DNA of 64,000 bases, from positions 2,172,001 to 2,236,000 of the forward strand of contig OX485806.1 of the NCBI GenBank assembly GCA_950295325.1. The letters are read 5' to 3'. The position numbers and the translations under genes are program-made. The DNA is from Polytrichum commune. Its lineage: Eukaryota > Streptophyta > Polytrichopsida > Polytrichales > Polytrichaceae. Positions 44,753 to 57,400 of the stretch are shown here, piece after piece. The notes beneath the pieces were generated by a model. It was not told the origin of the DNA, searched no databases, and saw only the letters and a list, made by a program, of their open reading frames with translations. The number at the start of each line of letters is the position of its first letter. Position 1 is the first letter of the stretch.

Positions 44753-44763
44753 TCCTTGGGTTC

Positions 44764-46114
44764 ATTTAAGTGATAGCAAAAATCTAACTACACAGAAGTT
44801 CTCTGTAAATGATCCGTAATTTTCCTGAAGTCTTGAACTTCAACTGGTTATTTCTCAAAACTCGACCAATTCATTTGTAACTAGCAGTCGGTTCTCCCCG
44901 TTCGTTGCTATTTCCAAGTTCAAACATTTCAAAATTAACATGGGAGCTATAACCTGACGCTCCCAGCATTGAAGCTACATTGGTTGGATGTGGGGCATGG
45001 CTTCAATATGATATATCTTGGATGATATTCGGTGGCCAATGTCATGAAGGTTTGTTGTTCTAGTACATTAGTAGATCTCATGATGATTGCATATGAGCTT
45101 AATACAAATTAAACTTAATCTTGAGAGCTCTAATCACGAGGGAAGGCCTCCCATGGGTAACTTAAACCTCATGTAGACCAATTCCAACTATTTCATGTAT
45201 GTTGTCTTCAATGTGTGTTTGACCTTCCAATGTACTAGATATTATTTGTAAGGAGTCATGCTACAACCCGTAGCAGGGTGACACATGTATGATATCAAAA
45301 GTGGCTTTCATCACGTCATGAGGGTTGTTTGTTAGTGTCTGTATTTCTTGTGATCATGTCCAATGAAGACACAACACGTCGGTGAGACCTAAGATGACGA
45401 GTGCTACAATGTACGCAAAGATCTGGATGGTCATTGTATGCATAATTTGGATACATTAATCATCACATTCTCAATTAACGCGAGTTTTGACATACATGAG
45501 AACATTGTGTCCATTTTAATTCTTTAGTCCATATTCAAAAATTGCGATTTACAATCATGATTTGTGAATGAAAAAATACATGACTATCAATCATCCTATC
45601 TTTCGTTCTCAATATTGTCATGATCTGAGGGATTTGACTTTGACGGGCTCTTGCAACCTCATAGTACATGATTCAAATTGCCTTGAAAACCTTTTCAAAT
45701 TCTTATTAGGTGGGTCTTTAATTTGACTATACAAGTGTAATTTAATTTTGTGAATAAGCTATTCATGGACTAGAGAAAGTGGTTGACAAGTATTAACATG
45801 TAAGACATTATTGGATTTGGAGGCTCAAATACTCCATTGGGATTATAAAAAAAGTGCCCACGATCCTCAAAATTTCTCTGTCCTTTGTATTGGACCTTAA
45901 CCATTTAAACCTTTAGATAGATTGTCGGGCGCCGTATCGGTACACCCACCAACACTTGTCGGACTTAATCCGTGTCTTCCGTCATAGAGGGGAGGGGGGG
46001 GGGGGGAAGATGCTAAACAACCTTCGTAGAGTGAGGCCTAAAATAGAATCCGTGTCGGTGTGTGGAGATGTGCAAATTCCTTGGTAGGTACATAGCTCGG
46101 TCTTGATCGAGTTT

Positions 46115-46170
<56 letters not shown>

Positions 46171-48640
46171 AAGGATGGAAATGTTCTCCCGTTGCATTTA
46201 TTGGGCATTAACATGTGTACATTTATTCATGGAACCCTCATGCCATGCAATTAACTTCCTTCTTGTTGTTTTTTTTTCTTCCCTTTGTGCTTTATCATGT
46301 AATCCCCAAATGATGTTAGTTGCATGTGTCATAGTAATTGTGTGTTTTCTCTTTATATTGGACAATACAAAATTTTCATCAAAACTCTTTTCCTGTTACT
46401 TTGTGTGGGTCTCAAGAAAACTAATCTTGCAAGATGACAAGCTATCACTATCCAACATCAAAAAGTCACCTCAAATTTCTATTTGTGTTGTGTAATTACA
46501 TAAACTTATAAATATGAGAGGTCCAAATCAAGCTCTAAACACCGTTTAGGGGTTAAAGACAATGGTATATGTTCTATATATGGCCTATGCTACAGCTTTA
46601 TATGGTCCCCCAACAAGCATTAACATTAAAATCTATTGCGTATATAAATTGAAACTATATTTATCACAACCTACTTTCTCTAGATACAAATGACTAAGTG
46701 GTAGGTGCAAGCAAACAATGCAATATGTGTATTCTTACCATAGAGAATCTTCAATCGTGTGAAGAGAAACAACACCGTTGAGGACTCTCTATTCATACAA
46801 TACATAGTTATTTTCTCCTCATGTCGTGCCATGTGTCATTCCCACACTGGATGAGACTCTTTCCTCATGAGTGGAAACTACATTCCAACACTAGTAACAA
46901 TGAAAAAGAGCGCCCCTCTACAATAATCTTTCCCATGTCTATCTCCCATAAATCATATGTTTCACTTTAAAAATAAAATAAAAACAAAAATTAATGAACA
47001 CTGTAAAATGACACCAATTGTGAGATTTCACCCATAATGCATTTCCCTTACTTACCTTATGGATGGGATGAATTCTAAGTGGCTCATTGCGACCAAAGTT
47101 CGATGAGAAACATTAAGATCTATGCATTCGATTGCATATTGCTTCAATATTGATGTTTTTTTGTGCAACAAAGCGTTCGGTGTGTACTTGGGAAACTATG
47201 TGGGGTGGTGTGCACAAACTACAAGATGCAATTGACATTGAAGTACTTAATCCCCAAAAGTCCATCATGGACCATGTTATGATATGGCTTTAGTAAATAA
47301 GACCTAGCTAAGGCTACTCGTGTTGTTGTAAATAGACAACTTTCACAAATACTTGTCAAAATCCAAGTGACTTATCTAAGGTATGTGAGCTTAAAACCAA
47401 CGCTTTTCTTAAACGGTTACCAATGTACAAAGCTTCTAGATTTGTATTCTAGAATGAAGGGATGTGATACATCTTAGAGCAACAAGACCACTTTTCATTT
47501 GGTAAATGTGTTTATTCATGTATTTTAGTCTTATTTTGTTTGCCTTCATGTATGTTGTTTATTTTAAGAACCTTATTGGAACATATTAAAGAATACACAT
47601 AGTTAAAAATCATTGAACATTCGACCTATGGTAGTCGCATAATGTGCCCTACATACATACCACAAAGTGCTTCGTGCTTCGGTTAATATCGTTTGTAACA
47701 TTTTGGCACACTGTTGTCTTCGATTGTTGTTTGAGACCCACTCTTATATAATTCTATCAACAACATAAAACAATATATTGTCTTATATTGTTGCTTGAGA
47801 CCCACTTATATGATTCACTACCATCTTAGGGTTGTGAATCCCTATGATAATTTTCTTGATTCTTGAACAAAAGTTAGTCAATGAGAAGTCGATAATGCAC
47901 ACATGACACACTACGATCTATTGATATGATTGCCAAGCATCCTCTTCTTCAAGACTTTGACCTACATAGTATAGATATGGTTTTGTTCTTTTGAGTTGCC
48001 CCCCACCAATCTTACGGAGTAAATGGATATATATATAAAGTGCAATCAATGAGTTTTGTGGTCGATTCATCCGAATGAAATGCCACCAAACTAATGTGGG
48101 ATATCTTATGGTAATTCCAAATTCAAAACAACTAGGGAAAGCAAGTTCCATGTAATGATATATTTGACCGGCGACTCGATTGGTGGGCCATCTCATAGAG
48201 CAAGACTCACCTTTACCGAAAGCTTCTTATCAGTGGGAATAAGAAGAATACTTCTATACCTTATCGAACACCACCGAAAGCCCTAACTCACACAACTCTT
48301 TCTCAAACCATTAATAATATTATTGAGAAAAATCAGATTCAAGAAGAAGAAGAAGAAGAAGAAGCGAAGAAGGAATGAAAGCCTCGGCGTTGAATGGAGA
48401 CTCATCACAATGGTATTGGCCGCCGGCTAGGAGATTATCCACGTGGCACTATCCGACGGGCTCCATATAGCCACGTAGGACGTAGGCCCCTACCGCCCAC
48501 GTGTCCTGGGCCTCTTCTTCCGGGGGCCGAAGGTTGACGCGATTGAACAACTATCGGTCCCCGGAAGCTGCAAAGGCTCAAAGCATCTCAAGGCCCGGTA
48601 GGGTGTCCAGCCGCTACTTATTTAGGTTTAGATTTGGCGT
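44764..48640. other. Intergenic stretch
   Basis: AT-rich, no supported gene. Contains a (GA)n run at 46118-46166, G-rich tract at about 45992-46006, repeated pieces near 47690-47830 (GAGACCCACT blocks), and a (GAA)n run at 48340-48364 that leads into the gene-upstream region. Confidence 0.6.
46118..46166. repeat. (GA)n microsatellite
   Basis: About 24 uninterrupted GA units. Confidence 0.95.
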
Positions 48641-50137
48641 CCTCTTCAAGGAATCTCTCTCTCTCTCGGTGATCACGGCAGTGTAAACGAAGAGGCGCTT
48701 CGATTGAACGTCTTTTCGGCTTGTTCGACGGAGAATTTTGCTCGATTGAGCTTTTGAATTCCGATTCCTGCACGCCGGAGTTTTAGCCTTCGCTTGTGAG
48801 TGTAGGAATCGCTCTTTTTTCGGGGGAAATAGGACAGTGAAGGCGAAGTTTAATTTCATTTCATTTTAATTTTGGAGAACTTTGGCTTATTATAGAGAGG
48901 CTTTCAATTGGAGCTCCGTTCTTGCATCCTGAAGTTGTTGTGTCTGGGGAGGTGACAAGAGGCGTCTACTGACGAGGCTAATTAAAATTCTGGTAAGTGT
49001 CGGAGATGAATGTGTATTGAAGGTTCTGTACTGGAATTTTTGGTGACCTGATGTGTCGGCGTTATTGTCTACCGATTTCTGGATAATTTCGCTGTTCTAC
49101 GAGTGCGGGTGCTTGCGTGGTGTGAGAACGATTCTTAAAGTCGAGAAGTCGTGACGGTTGTGTTTTTCCTACCGTATTGTTGAAAATTTGTTGATTTTTC
49201 CGACCCTTTTGACTTACTCTTGACTGATTGGAGTTGAATTTGCGTCGGCTGTGTGAGAATTGTGTGCGTGTTGTGGATTGAGATAGATTGAGACTCAGCG
49301 GGTTCATCTTTCCTCGACAGCCTGTTTAATGTCCGTGTAGTCGTCGTAGGGTAAATGGGTTGCAAGTATAGATTGGTTTTGTGTTAACGTTGATAGTGAG
49401 TATGCAGTAGTAGGACTTCTCTTCAATATTTTTAGATTTCGTTCTGCATTGGTTAGGATTATGGATTACGTATTGCATTTTCCAAATTGATCACATCAGG
49501 AAGAATGGCTTTGGTGTCAAGAGGTCCACTGTCAATATAAGTCGAGATTTCGTCCCATTAGAGACAGGCGGAGTCGGAATTAGCACATTTCGATGACAAC
49601 ATTATCTGGTAGCTCCTGGTCCCGGGCATGCTGCCTGTGTGATTTCCACCACAGTTGCTCTTCCCGTGATTCTAACCATAATCTCATTTGCAGTTTACAT
49701 TACAGGTTAAATCAGTTTCTTCAGGTTTGTTCGTCCATAATGCTTATAAGTCCGCTTCTGTGCTTTTTATCAAGTCTCATCAGTTCTCAGAATATCACTA
49801 GTAGTGTGTCTGACTGCGTCAATATACGACTTTAGGTGACAATCTAAAGTCGCGACCTTAACATGGAATCAATCAAGGATTCGGGTTCGGGTCACGAATC
49901 GGGTTTGACACTAAAGCAACATGGCATCATCCACAGTGGAATGCGGATCACTTGATTTCGGTCTCTAGACAGAAACTTGTCATCCCTTGCATTTTATGAT
50001 CCGGGTTGCTTCATCAACAGTCATGGTGTTGTGTAATATCATGCGAATGGTGAGCACACTCATGATATTTCTATTGTTGCGAGTGCAGACAGACAGATTC
50101 CTGAAATCTTCATTGCCAACTGCATCATCGTTTTGCC
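48640..50137 (+). promoter_or_regulatory. Probable 5' leader of the disordered-protein gene, with intron
   Basis: Upstream of the 519-aa frame. CTCTCTCTCTCGGTGA at about 48655 is typical of plant 5' leaders. A strong donor (CTG/gtaagtgtc at 48992/48993) and an acceptor (gttgcgagtgcag/ACAG at 50088/50089) suggest a ~1.1-kb 5'UTR intron ending 49 bp before the ATG. Inferred by eye only. Confidence 0.4.
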
Positions 50138-51697
50138 ATGGGGAATAGATACGACGATGAGGACAAATTCGCACACTATGACCCGGAGTTAGACAGGATG
50201 AGGCAGAGTAAAGGCGCCAACGGGTATGGCTCCGGACGTCCATCCTACCCCCCTGCAAAGACATCCGGATATGCGAACTACGATCCGGAGCTTGACCGTG
50301 AGAGACCAAGGCAAGGTGGTGGATATGGGTCAGGACCTCCAGCTTCTTCTGGGAGACAACAACAATCGTCGGGACAATACTCTCCAACCACAGCTGGAGC
50401 ATTCAAGGCTCCACCTCCTCGCCAGGGAGGAGCATCTGCCTATGGGGTGGATGCTCGCTCTTCCGGAAGAGGAGCCCCTCCTCTTCCCTACATCGATCAG
50501 GAGACAGATTCCTTTTCATTCCATCCTCCAAGATCATCGTCGCAAGGACCATCATCCTATGGTCGAGGTGCACCAGAGCCGGCTGGGTATGGCAGGGGAG
50601 GCACGCCTCGCCCTTATGCTTCTCAGTTCAGCCAGGAAAATGGACTTCCTGGAAGAGGAGGATCAGGAGGCAGGGGGAGTTCATATGGACAGAGCTCATA
50701 TGGTCCTTTTGACGATGTTACAAAACCAAGACCTGGCTCCGTGGATGACAGTAGCTTGCCAGGACGTGGGGCTCCAGTAGGGTATGGAAGGTCGGAGAGG
50801 CCCAGTTATTACGATGACAGTGTTCTGTCAGGACGGGGAAGAACAGATTCCTATGGACCAGGGAGAGGTGGCTCCTTGCCGTCATCACCAACGCAAGGTT
50901 ATAACGTGAGACCTGAGAGAACTGGCTATGGAGATGACAATGGTAGGGGGAGAGATTCCTTTGCTACAGGGAGGGGTTCGGGGCCACCAAGCCGCCCTCC
51001 ACCCGTGGCTGGAGGTGGCTATGGAAGGTCTGAAAGGCCGGGGTACGATGATGCCAATGACCTCATGTCTGGAAGAGGATCAAGACCCTCGTATGGAGGA
51101 GTAGGGAGGGGAGCTTCGGGACAGCCATCTGGCGGTTATGGAAGATCTGAAAGACCGGGATATGATGATGATAACGATGACATGCCTGGAAGAGATCGAA
51201 GGCCAGGGAGGGGTTCGCAACAGGGAGGTTATCCGGGGACTGAAAGACCTGGATATGGTGATGATGATAATGGGAGAGGAAGGGCACCGTATGCAGGTGC
51301 AGGGAGAAGTTCTCAGCCGCCCCCGGGGTATCCTGGAACTGAGAGACCTATGTATGAAGATGAGAGCCGGATGTCTGGAAGGGGCAGAGGAGGCAATTCT
51401 TCGTATGGACCAGGAAGAGGGGGAGGTCCTCCACCATTGATGGGAGCAGGGCGGTATGCGTATGGTGGTCTGGAGCAACAAGGAGTTGGAGCATCCGAAT
51501 ACGACGACGAGTATTCGGTACCCCCTGCTCCCATTAGCTCCGAGGTTGCTCACCAAGTCTATGCCAGCGTCTTCTCCGACCCTGCTTACGGCGGTGCTGT
51601 GCAGTTCAACCAGCGAGGTTTGTATAGTGAGGAGCCGGAGCGGCTTCAACAACAACATCATAAGGAAGATGTTCTCCGGTACCCTGACCAATATTGA
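50138..51697 (+). CDS. Disordered Gly/Arg/Pro/Tyr-rich repeat protein
   Basis: A single 519-residue frame. The N-terminus MGNRYDDEDKFAHYDPELDR has the YDPELDR motif, repeated in NYDPELDRERP. The body is low-complexity, full of SGRG/GRGR (RG/RGG-like) and Gly-Tyr. There are about six imperfect repeats of the type YGRSERPGYDDDND (residues about 215-400), then YPGTERP variants. A less repetitive C-terminus (about 450-519, with SEVAHQVYASVFSDPAY) may be a conserved functional tail. No folded domain, signal peptide or membrane segment. RG-rich, Tyr-rich disorder suggests RNA binding or condensate formation, but this is inference. I do not recognise the family. Frame length and repeat structure make it convincing as coding. 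Confidence 0.7.
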   Translation: MGNRYDDEDKFAHYDPELDRMRQSKGANGYGSGRPSYPPAKTSGYANYDPELDRERPRQGGGYGSGPPASSGRQQQSSGQYSPTTAGAFKAPPPRQGGASAYGVDARSSGRGAPPLPYIDQETDSFSFHPPRSSSQGPSSYGRGAPEPAGYGRGGTPRPYASQFSQENGLPGRGGSGGRGSSYGQSSYGPFDDVTKPRPGSVDDSSLPGRGAPVGYGRSERPSYYDDSVLSGRGRTDSYGPGRGGSLPSSPTQGYNVRPERTGYGDDNGRGRDSFATGRGSGPPSRPPPVAGGGYGRSERPGYDDANDLMSGRGSRPSYGGVGRGASGQPSGGYGRSERPGYDDDNDDMPGRDRRPGRGSQQGGYPGTERPGYGDDDNGRGRAPYAGAGRSSQPPPGYPGTERPMYEDESRMSGRGRGGNSSYGPGRGGGPPPLMGAGRYAYGGLEQQGVGASEYDDEYSVPPAPISSEVAHQVYASVFSDPAYGGAVQFNQRGLYSEEPERLQQQHHKEDVLRYPDQY

Positions 51698-51714
51698 TAC
51701 ACCTTGGGGTTTTT

Positions 51715-52345
51715 CCACCATATACTGTGCAGGAATTAATCTTCTCTGGAATATCAATACATATCCGCAAGAGTCTTCTTGCTTGTTCATGTGTAACGGT
51801 AGGGGTACATCTCCACGATTCCCCCCTCCTTCTGTACAGGTTCTTTTGTACAGTATGTCCACAGAGAGGCATACAATCGGGATCGATTTTACTCGATGTA
51901 AAAGTATGGGGTGCCCGGACAGCACTGGTCTCATACCGATTGTCCAAAATTAGCAGTTACATGTATTTGCCTCAACAAATCTGCTAATGTGCAGGCAGAA
52001 TTGAAAGAGTTGAGAGTTTTGGGTTCTTAATCTATTGATGAATCATCTTCTCTGGATACTCAACACATGTCTGCGTTAGTTTTCTTTCTTCTTCTTGTGT
52101 ACCGATAGTGATACATCTGCATGATTCCCCTGTTCCCGGATCTGAACTATACAGGTCCTTTTGTAGAGTATGTGCACTATGAAGGATCATTCTATACATG
52201 TTGTGAAATGTGGGGTGTCTGGGCATCACTAGTCTTATTGCTGATTGTTCAAAACTGTAGCAGTTACATGTATTTGCTTCAGCATATTTTGATAATATAA
52301 TGTGCAGTTAAAATTGAAAAAGTTGAGTTTTGGGCTCTTCGTGTT
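51715..52345 (+). repeat. Diverged tandem duplication, about 310-bp unit
   Basis: About 51726-52030 and 52038-52345 align along most of their length (shared: TTCTCTGGA, GATTCCCC, CAGTTACATGTATTTGC, AATGTGCAG, TTGAGAGTTTTGGG). They follow the stop of the disordered-protein gene and may contain its 3'UTR or two poly(A) regions. Confidence 0.65.
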
Positions 52346-53606
52346 GATGAAATTACTGCTTTTGTCAACCAGAATGATTTAGAACCCCATAAATGCTACG
52401 TGCATGAATCTGCAAATGACATTGCACTCACATATTCTAAAATAACACATTGCAGATCGGAGAGTACTCTGATTTCCAGATCAGAGTATACTCATTCTAG
52501 AAATGACAAATTTTCGTTTTCAATTTCAACCTTAGTACCATTAAGTTGATGTTTGCAATCAGAAAGCCTGACAACAAAAAAAGCCCAAGTACAATCTGTT
52601 ACTGGTAGGACAGTGGATTCATGAATGGTAGACATAGAATTTCCTCCAACTGCCTGGAGCCAGAAAGACTCATATGCACATGACCAGCAAATCACATACT
52701 AATCAACTCATACAAATTTCAATACTTTGCAGCCAAGTAGAATTCCTCAGAACTACACACAAGGAACTCAGTACTTTGCAGCTAAGTGGAGTTCCTCTGA
52801 TCTATACCCAAGAAACTCTGAGCAATTTGCTACATTGGGGGGCATGTGGTAATGTAGACAAAAAAAGGTAAGTGGACCTCCATTCTCCATGGCTCGCACA
52901 ACACAACACATAACACATAACATGATGCACTCTCCAAGCCAAGGTTTACATACAAGCGCAAATCTAAGGTAGATGCACTCTCAATGGTTGCTTTTTCTGA
53001 CTAGCCCACTTCTTCTAGGATATCCACACACAATTAGTACAAGATGGTTCACAGATCCAAATCGAGGTTAAAGCCACTTTCCTCATAATTTTCAGAGCTC
53101 ATATGAATTTTTTTATTCATTATCAAAGCGAAAGGTCTTGTGCTCATTAAGTGGTCATATAGGTTCCTCCAATCATGTTGATTATTGAACTTAAAAATAG
53201 TTATTATATTTTGAACACATAATCCAATCTCTTTAAAAAACGTGTCTTTTTGGTATCCGTTTCTTGGAGTCACACTGAACCACATATCACTCAAATATAG
53301 GTGTTCAATCAAGATGAGTAACTGAATTAGGCACAATCACTTTATGCCCAATATTAAAGGAGTTTCTCATTCGCGTGAACCTTTGGTTGGTGTCGTATTT
53401 TTGGTAGGCTCATATCTCAAGTCCTTCTTCAAGTCTTTAATGCTAATTTGCCAATGGGTACAACCTGCACGTTGTTGTTGGAGGGTGAGCCAACTCCATG
53501 CCCAAAAGCATCATATTCTTGACCTCTAACTTAAAGCGATCATGTGCTTCTCCTTCGTCATGTCCTTGAAGGCCCATTGCCAAATGTAGGCGTCCTGGGG
53601 CCACAC
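52346..53606. other. Intergenic stretch
   Basis: No supported gene. A small hairpin (12-bp arms) lies at about 52464-52496 around ACTCTGATTTCCAGATCAGAGT. Confidence 0.55.
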
Positions 53607-54145
53607 GTACTAATACACCATTTATGGTATTTAGTGTCACATACATAATAGTGTCACTTACCTTATTTTGAGGCATATGTGAGGTTACACTAATGATCAA
53701 CAACTTCACCATTAGTGTCACTTCATGACACTTGGTGTTCAAGTGCGCTTACTAATTTTTTTGCATAAGTATGACTTCAAAAGTGTTATGAGGTGCATGC
53801 CTATGTTACATAGTGGTCTACAAGATGATTACAAATGTACAAAAATAACAAATGACATTAGTATGCTCTTGCATATTAAAATGTAAACCCATGACACTTG
53901 CCATGAGTGTGCTTAATAATATTTTCCCCTTGCATATGAAACACACAAAACTATCATCTCAAATATCCCAATGTCTTATGTTAAATGTCATGATGTAAAT
54001 ATTTTTTCACTAAAAAGTTACTTATGTTGACAAATAGTATCATGTTGACAATTAGTAGACATGACACTTTGAGATCTCTAGGCATTGAGTTTAGGCCTTC
54101 ACAAATAGTGTACGTGACACTTAAATACCATGAACGGTGTAGTAC
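53607..54145. mobile_element. MITE-like element with ~36-bp inverted ends
   Basis: Left arm 53607-53644 and right arm 54110-54145 are inverted copies (GTACTAATACACCATTTATG against the complement) with few mismatches. Internal AT-rich DNA has no coding signal. No clear target duplication. Confidence 0.5.
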
Positions 54146-54369
54146 AAGTCAAACAAGCTCTTATGGGGCTTGTACCACACAAGCACTACGTGTAGCATCA
54201 TGTAGAATGTCCTCCCAGAGTTCTAGTATGTGCCCCCCCCCCCCTTCTTGATGAACTTGTTGCTCATCTCATCCATCACATGTGATGTGTGAGGTTCAAA
54301 GAATGTAAATGGGAACAAGTTAATCAAATTGAAGTTGATAAAAATTCATGTAAGAAACTATGAAATAGT

Positions 54370-54440
54370 GCTATATATGTGGATAGATAGATAGATAGAT
54401 AGAAACTCCGGTCCCTTTTTAGCAAGGGCTATATATGTGG
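54370..54440 (-). mobile_element. 45-bp retroposed remnant with 13-bp target duplication
   Basis: GCTATATATGTGG occurs at 54370-54382 and 54428-54440, bracketing 45 bp. On the minus strand these read CCTTGCTAAAAAGGGACCGG, then AGTTTCTATC(TATC)n. A hairpin-forming piece plus a simple-repeat tail matches the 3'-end plan of the large retrotransposon family. Interpretation: an extremely 5'-truncated insertion. Confidence 0.55.
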
Positions 54441-57400
54441 AACCTGACCTAACTCCTAGATTTAAGAGCTAATGCAAAGAGGGCGCTATTGTTTCAGCTT
54501 TTGATAAGTAATTGTTTAACTATAGGGAAAATTTTATATTGCTTGAGGCACAATCAAATTCTGTGCAAGAATTATAATTTGGCATAAAATTAAAAGATGA
54601 TTCAGGAAACATTTGAAGTACAGTAGAGACAAGATGAGGTGAGGACTCAACACAAGATATATTATGATCTCCATATGAATCATGGAGGGGTGGTTAATTC
54701 ATGCATTATCTATCTATCTACATATATATATAGTTACTTTGGACTCTACATCCACTACTACATAGGAGGTGGGTTTTCAATATCATTAGCCTTGATATAT
54801 GCACTGAGTTGAATCTTGGCCATAGTAAATATTACTTATAAAATATCATTGATACTAAGGGCGTTGATACCGTAGAGGGCTCTCTATTTCATCTTTACAT
54901 GTACTGGAATGTAATTCCACACGGGATACAAGTGGGTCGTGATGAATATGAGCATGACATGTGACAAAATTTGAGGGCAAAATAATTATTTTGTCCTACG
55001 GTACTAATCAATGCTTGTGCATTTCTATGAATACAACAAAAATCACTACTGACATGCCCTACACATAGGTATTCTAGTCTCCTGCTTTTCAGTTACATAG
55101 TAATATCTTATAACATCACCAAAACAGACTGGTTACTATGGGTGACAACTTCTAACATTCTTCAGTTTTACTTGTACACGTAGATTGTACACTGTGTAGC
55201 TCAAGATGATTGTTGCCACGTATGCATTTTAAGTGTTGCTTGATAATCCAAGGTGGCAATGATGACTAGGATCATAAGTGGACTTTTGTGACCATGTAGT
55301 CTTGTGATGTGTGAATGCCACCTGGCTTTTATGGTGCTTGAGTATGTGATGTGCCCACTTCATACTGGATGAAAGCCTGACACTATTTCATTGCTGATTG
55401 GTTAAATTGTGCCTATTCTCTATAAAATATTATAGGCTACCCTATTTCTCATGTACACCATTTGTTTCATATGTTTTTATAAATGTAGGTACATTTTCTA
55501 GGTTTAGGGCACTTTGTAATATCTTCACACCTTTTCAATATTCACACACATTGCCTATAAATCTTCCATGTGAATGCCATCATTTCCATCCTGCTCTAAC
55601 AGTTCCATTCAACAATATACAACATTGTTGTCGTCATCAGAAACTACATTAGCTTATTCATTCACTTTTTTGTTTAGATGTGAAAATAGTGTCAAACTTT
55701 TTTCTCTTCCTGTATTTTTTGGGAATGTCCATAATATTATGTTGTTCCCAAGACAGTCCAACATCATTCTGAATTCTGAGCTATAATAGTGTCTAATACA
55801 ACAATTCATCTCCGAGCCACAACGACTGCAAAATAATATTGTGTTTGCTGATACATGGTACTCCGCTAACAAAAATTCCACAACATGGTCTTCTTTGGAG
55901 CTTCTACTATTATTAACGATATGTAGAATTAACATTTGGCTTTGCTGATTTTTGTTACTTTCTTTGGAACTTGAAATGCGATGACAGTATGTCATGTCTT
56001 CTTGTTTTTGTTACACCAACTCCTTCACTTTTTCGGAATCCCACAAACATTCCCTCTTCTCATCGTCATCATTGCGAACCGTGTGATCCTACCTTCATGT
56101 GACCATTATCAGTATGTACTCTATATTTCAAGACTCATAATTTCAAATCAACATAACACCCTCTATCATATTATCCAAGCACATGGAATTCCATTCATCT
56201 GCAAAGTATGCAGTTTTGATTTCACGACAGTGATTCAACATCTCCTCTCTACCGTTTATGCACACCTAACCACACATGTATGTATTCTACAAGCAAAATT
56301 TCGTCTACTGAATTTCACCTCATAAGGCCTCTGCATGCACCAACGTCAATTTTGGAAACTTTGATTGCGTACGATGTGAGGCATACGTTGTACTAATCTA
56401 GACTTATGACGACTTGCTTGATGATGAGCCAGTGCTTATATTCCAAAGTCGTTCCCATCGTTCAAAGTGTTGTTGTCATTGCTGTTGTGAGAGGGTTCAG
56501 ATTCATTGTAATGCCCATTTCCTCTATCGATCTTCTTCTTTGTTCAGAGATGATGTCTTGAATTGACTTTTGATTTTCTGTTTCTATAGGACTTTCCAGC
56601 CTTCATTGCATGCCACGGTTGATTCCGCATGAGTTGGAAGCCAGCCAAATTTCACCATCTGCAGCGGAAATTCCACTGACACAATCAATTTCATAGACAT
56701 CGCACCATACTTTGCCTCCGCCGATTCCACTGAAAGCAAACACAAACTTAGCAGGTAATCTCTTCTACCTCAATCTCTTTGTCTTCCGTGTATCCTTCAC
56801 CCATACACCCAGAAACTTAGATTTTAATCACATAATCACATATGAAACTTACAAACTTATTAATTGTGCCTTTTGCTCCTAGTTTTCTGGATTTGTGTAG
56901 TTGCTTTCTTCCCTACCTCGGAAGCCTTCTTGAAATATTCATTTCTCAAAATCTTTTGCTAGAAATTTTCATGATTCTAGAGAACATTCATAAGTTGGAG
57001 GAGATGCCACTCCATGCTCTCGAATTGCCCTCTTGGCAACGTTTCTTTTTACCTGCATGTTCGACACCACATTTCTTCAGAAAATTTTGGTCATCCGCCT
57101 GTAGCTAGCCAAATTCCTTCTGCAACTTCCCAACAAACTCCCATTCTTTTATTGGGCAATGGTCGGGCCAGTCCAAGTGCCAATCGAAAGTCCTTGCCGC
57201 TAATTGCCAACAATTTCCCTCTGGATCTCCAATTGAATGCTCTTGTCCCCTGTTGCACCCTGCCGCCTCTTCTGCATTGCCCTCATGAACAACCTTTTTG
57301 CTTCCTTGTTGATGTCAACCGCTAGTTTCATCTTTGTGGAAAAGATGTTTTCTTACCCCTATTGACACACCGTCAACTGCAAAAATTTCCTCAGATGACG

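Noticed and set aside
51080-51934. 284-codon minus-strand frame over the disordered-protein gene
   Set aside because: Shadow frame created by the Gly/Arg-rich repeats on the plus strand.
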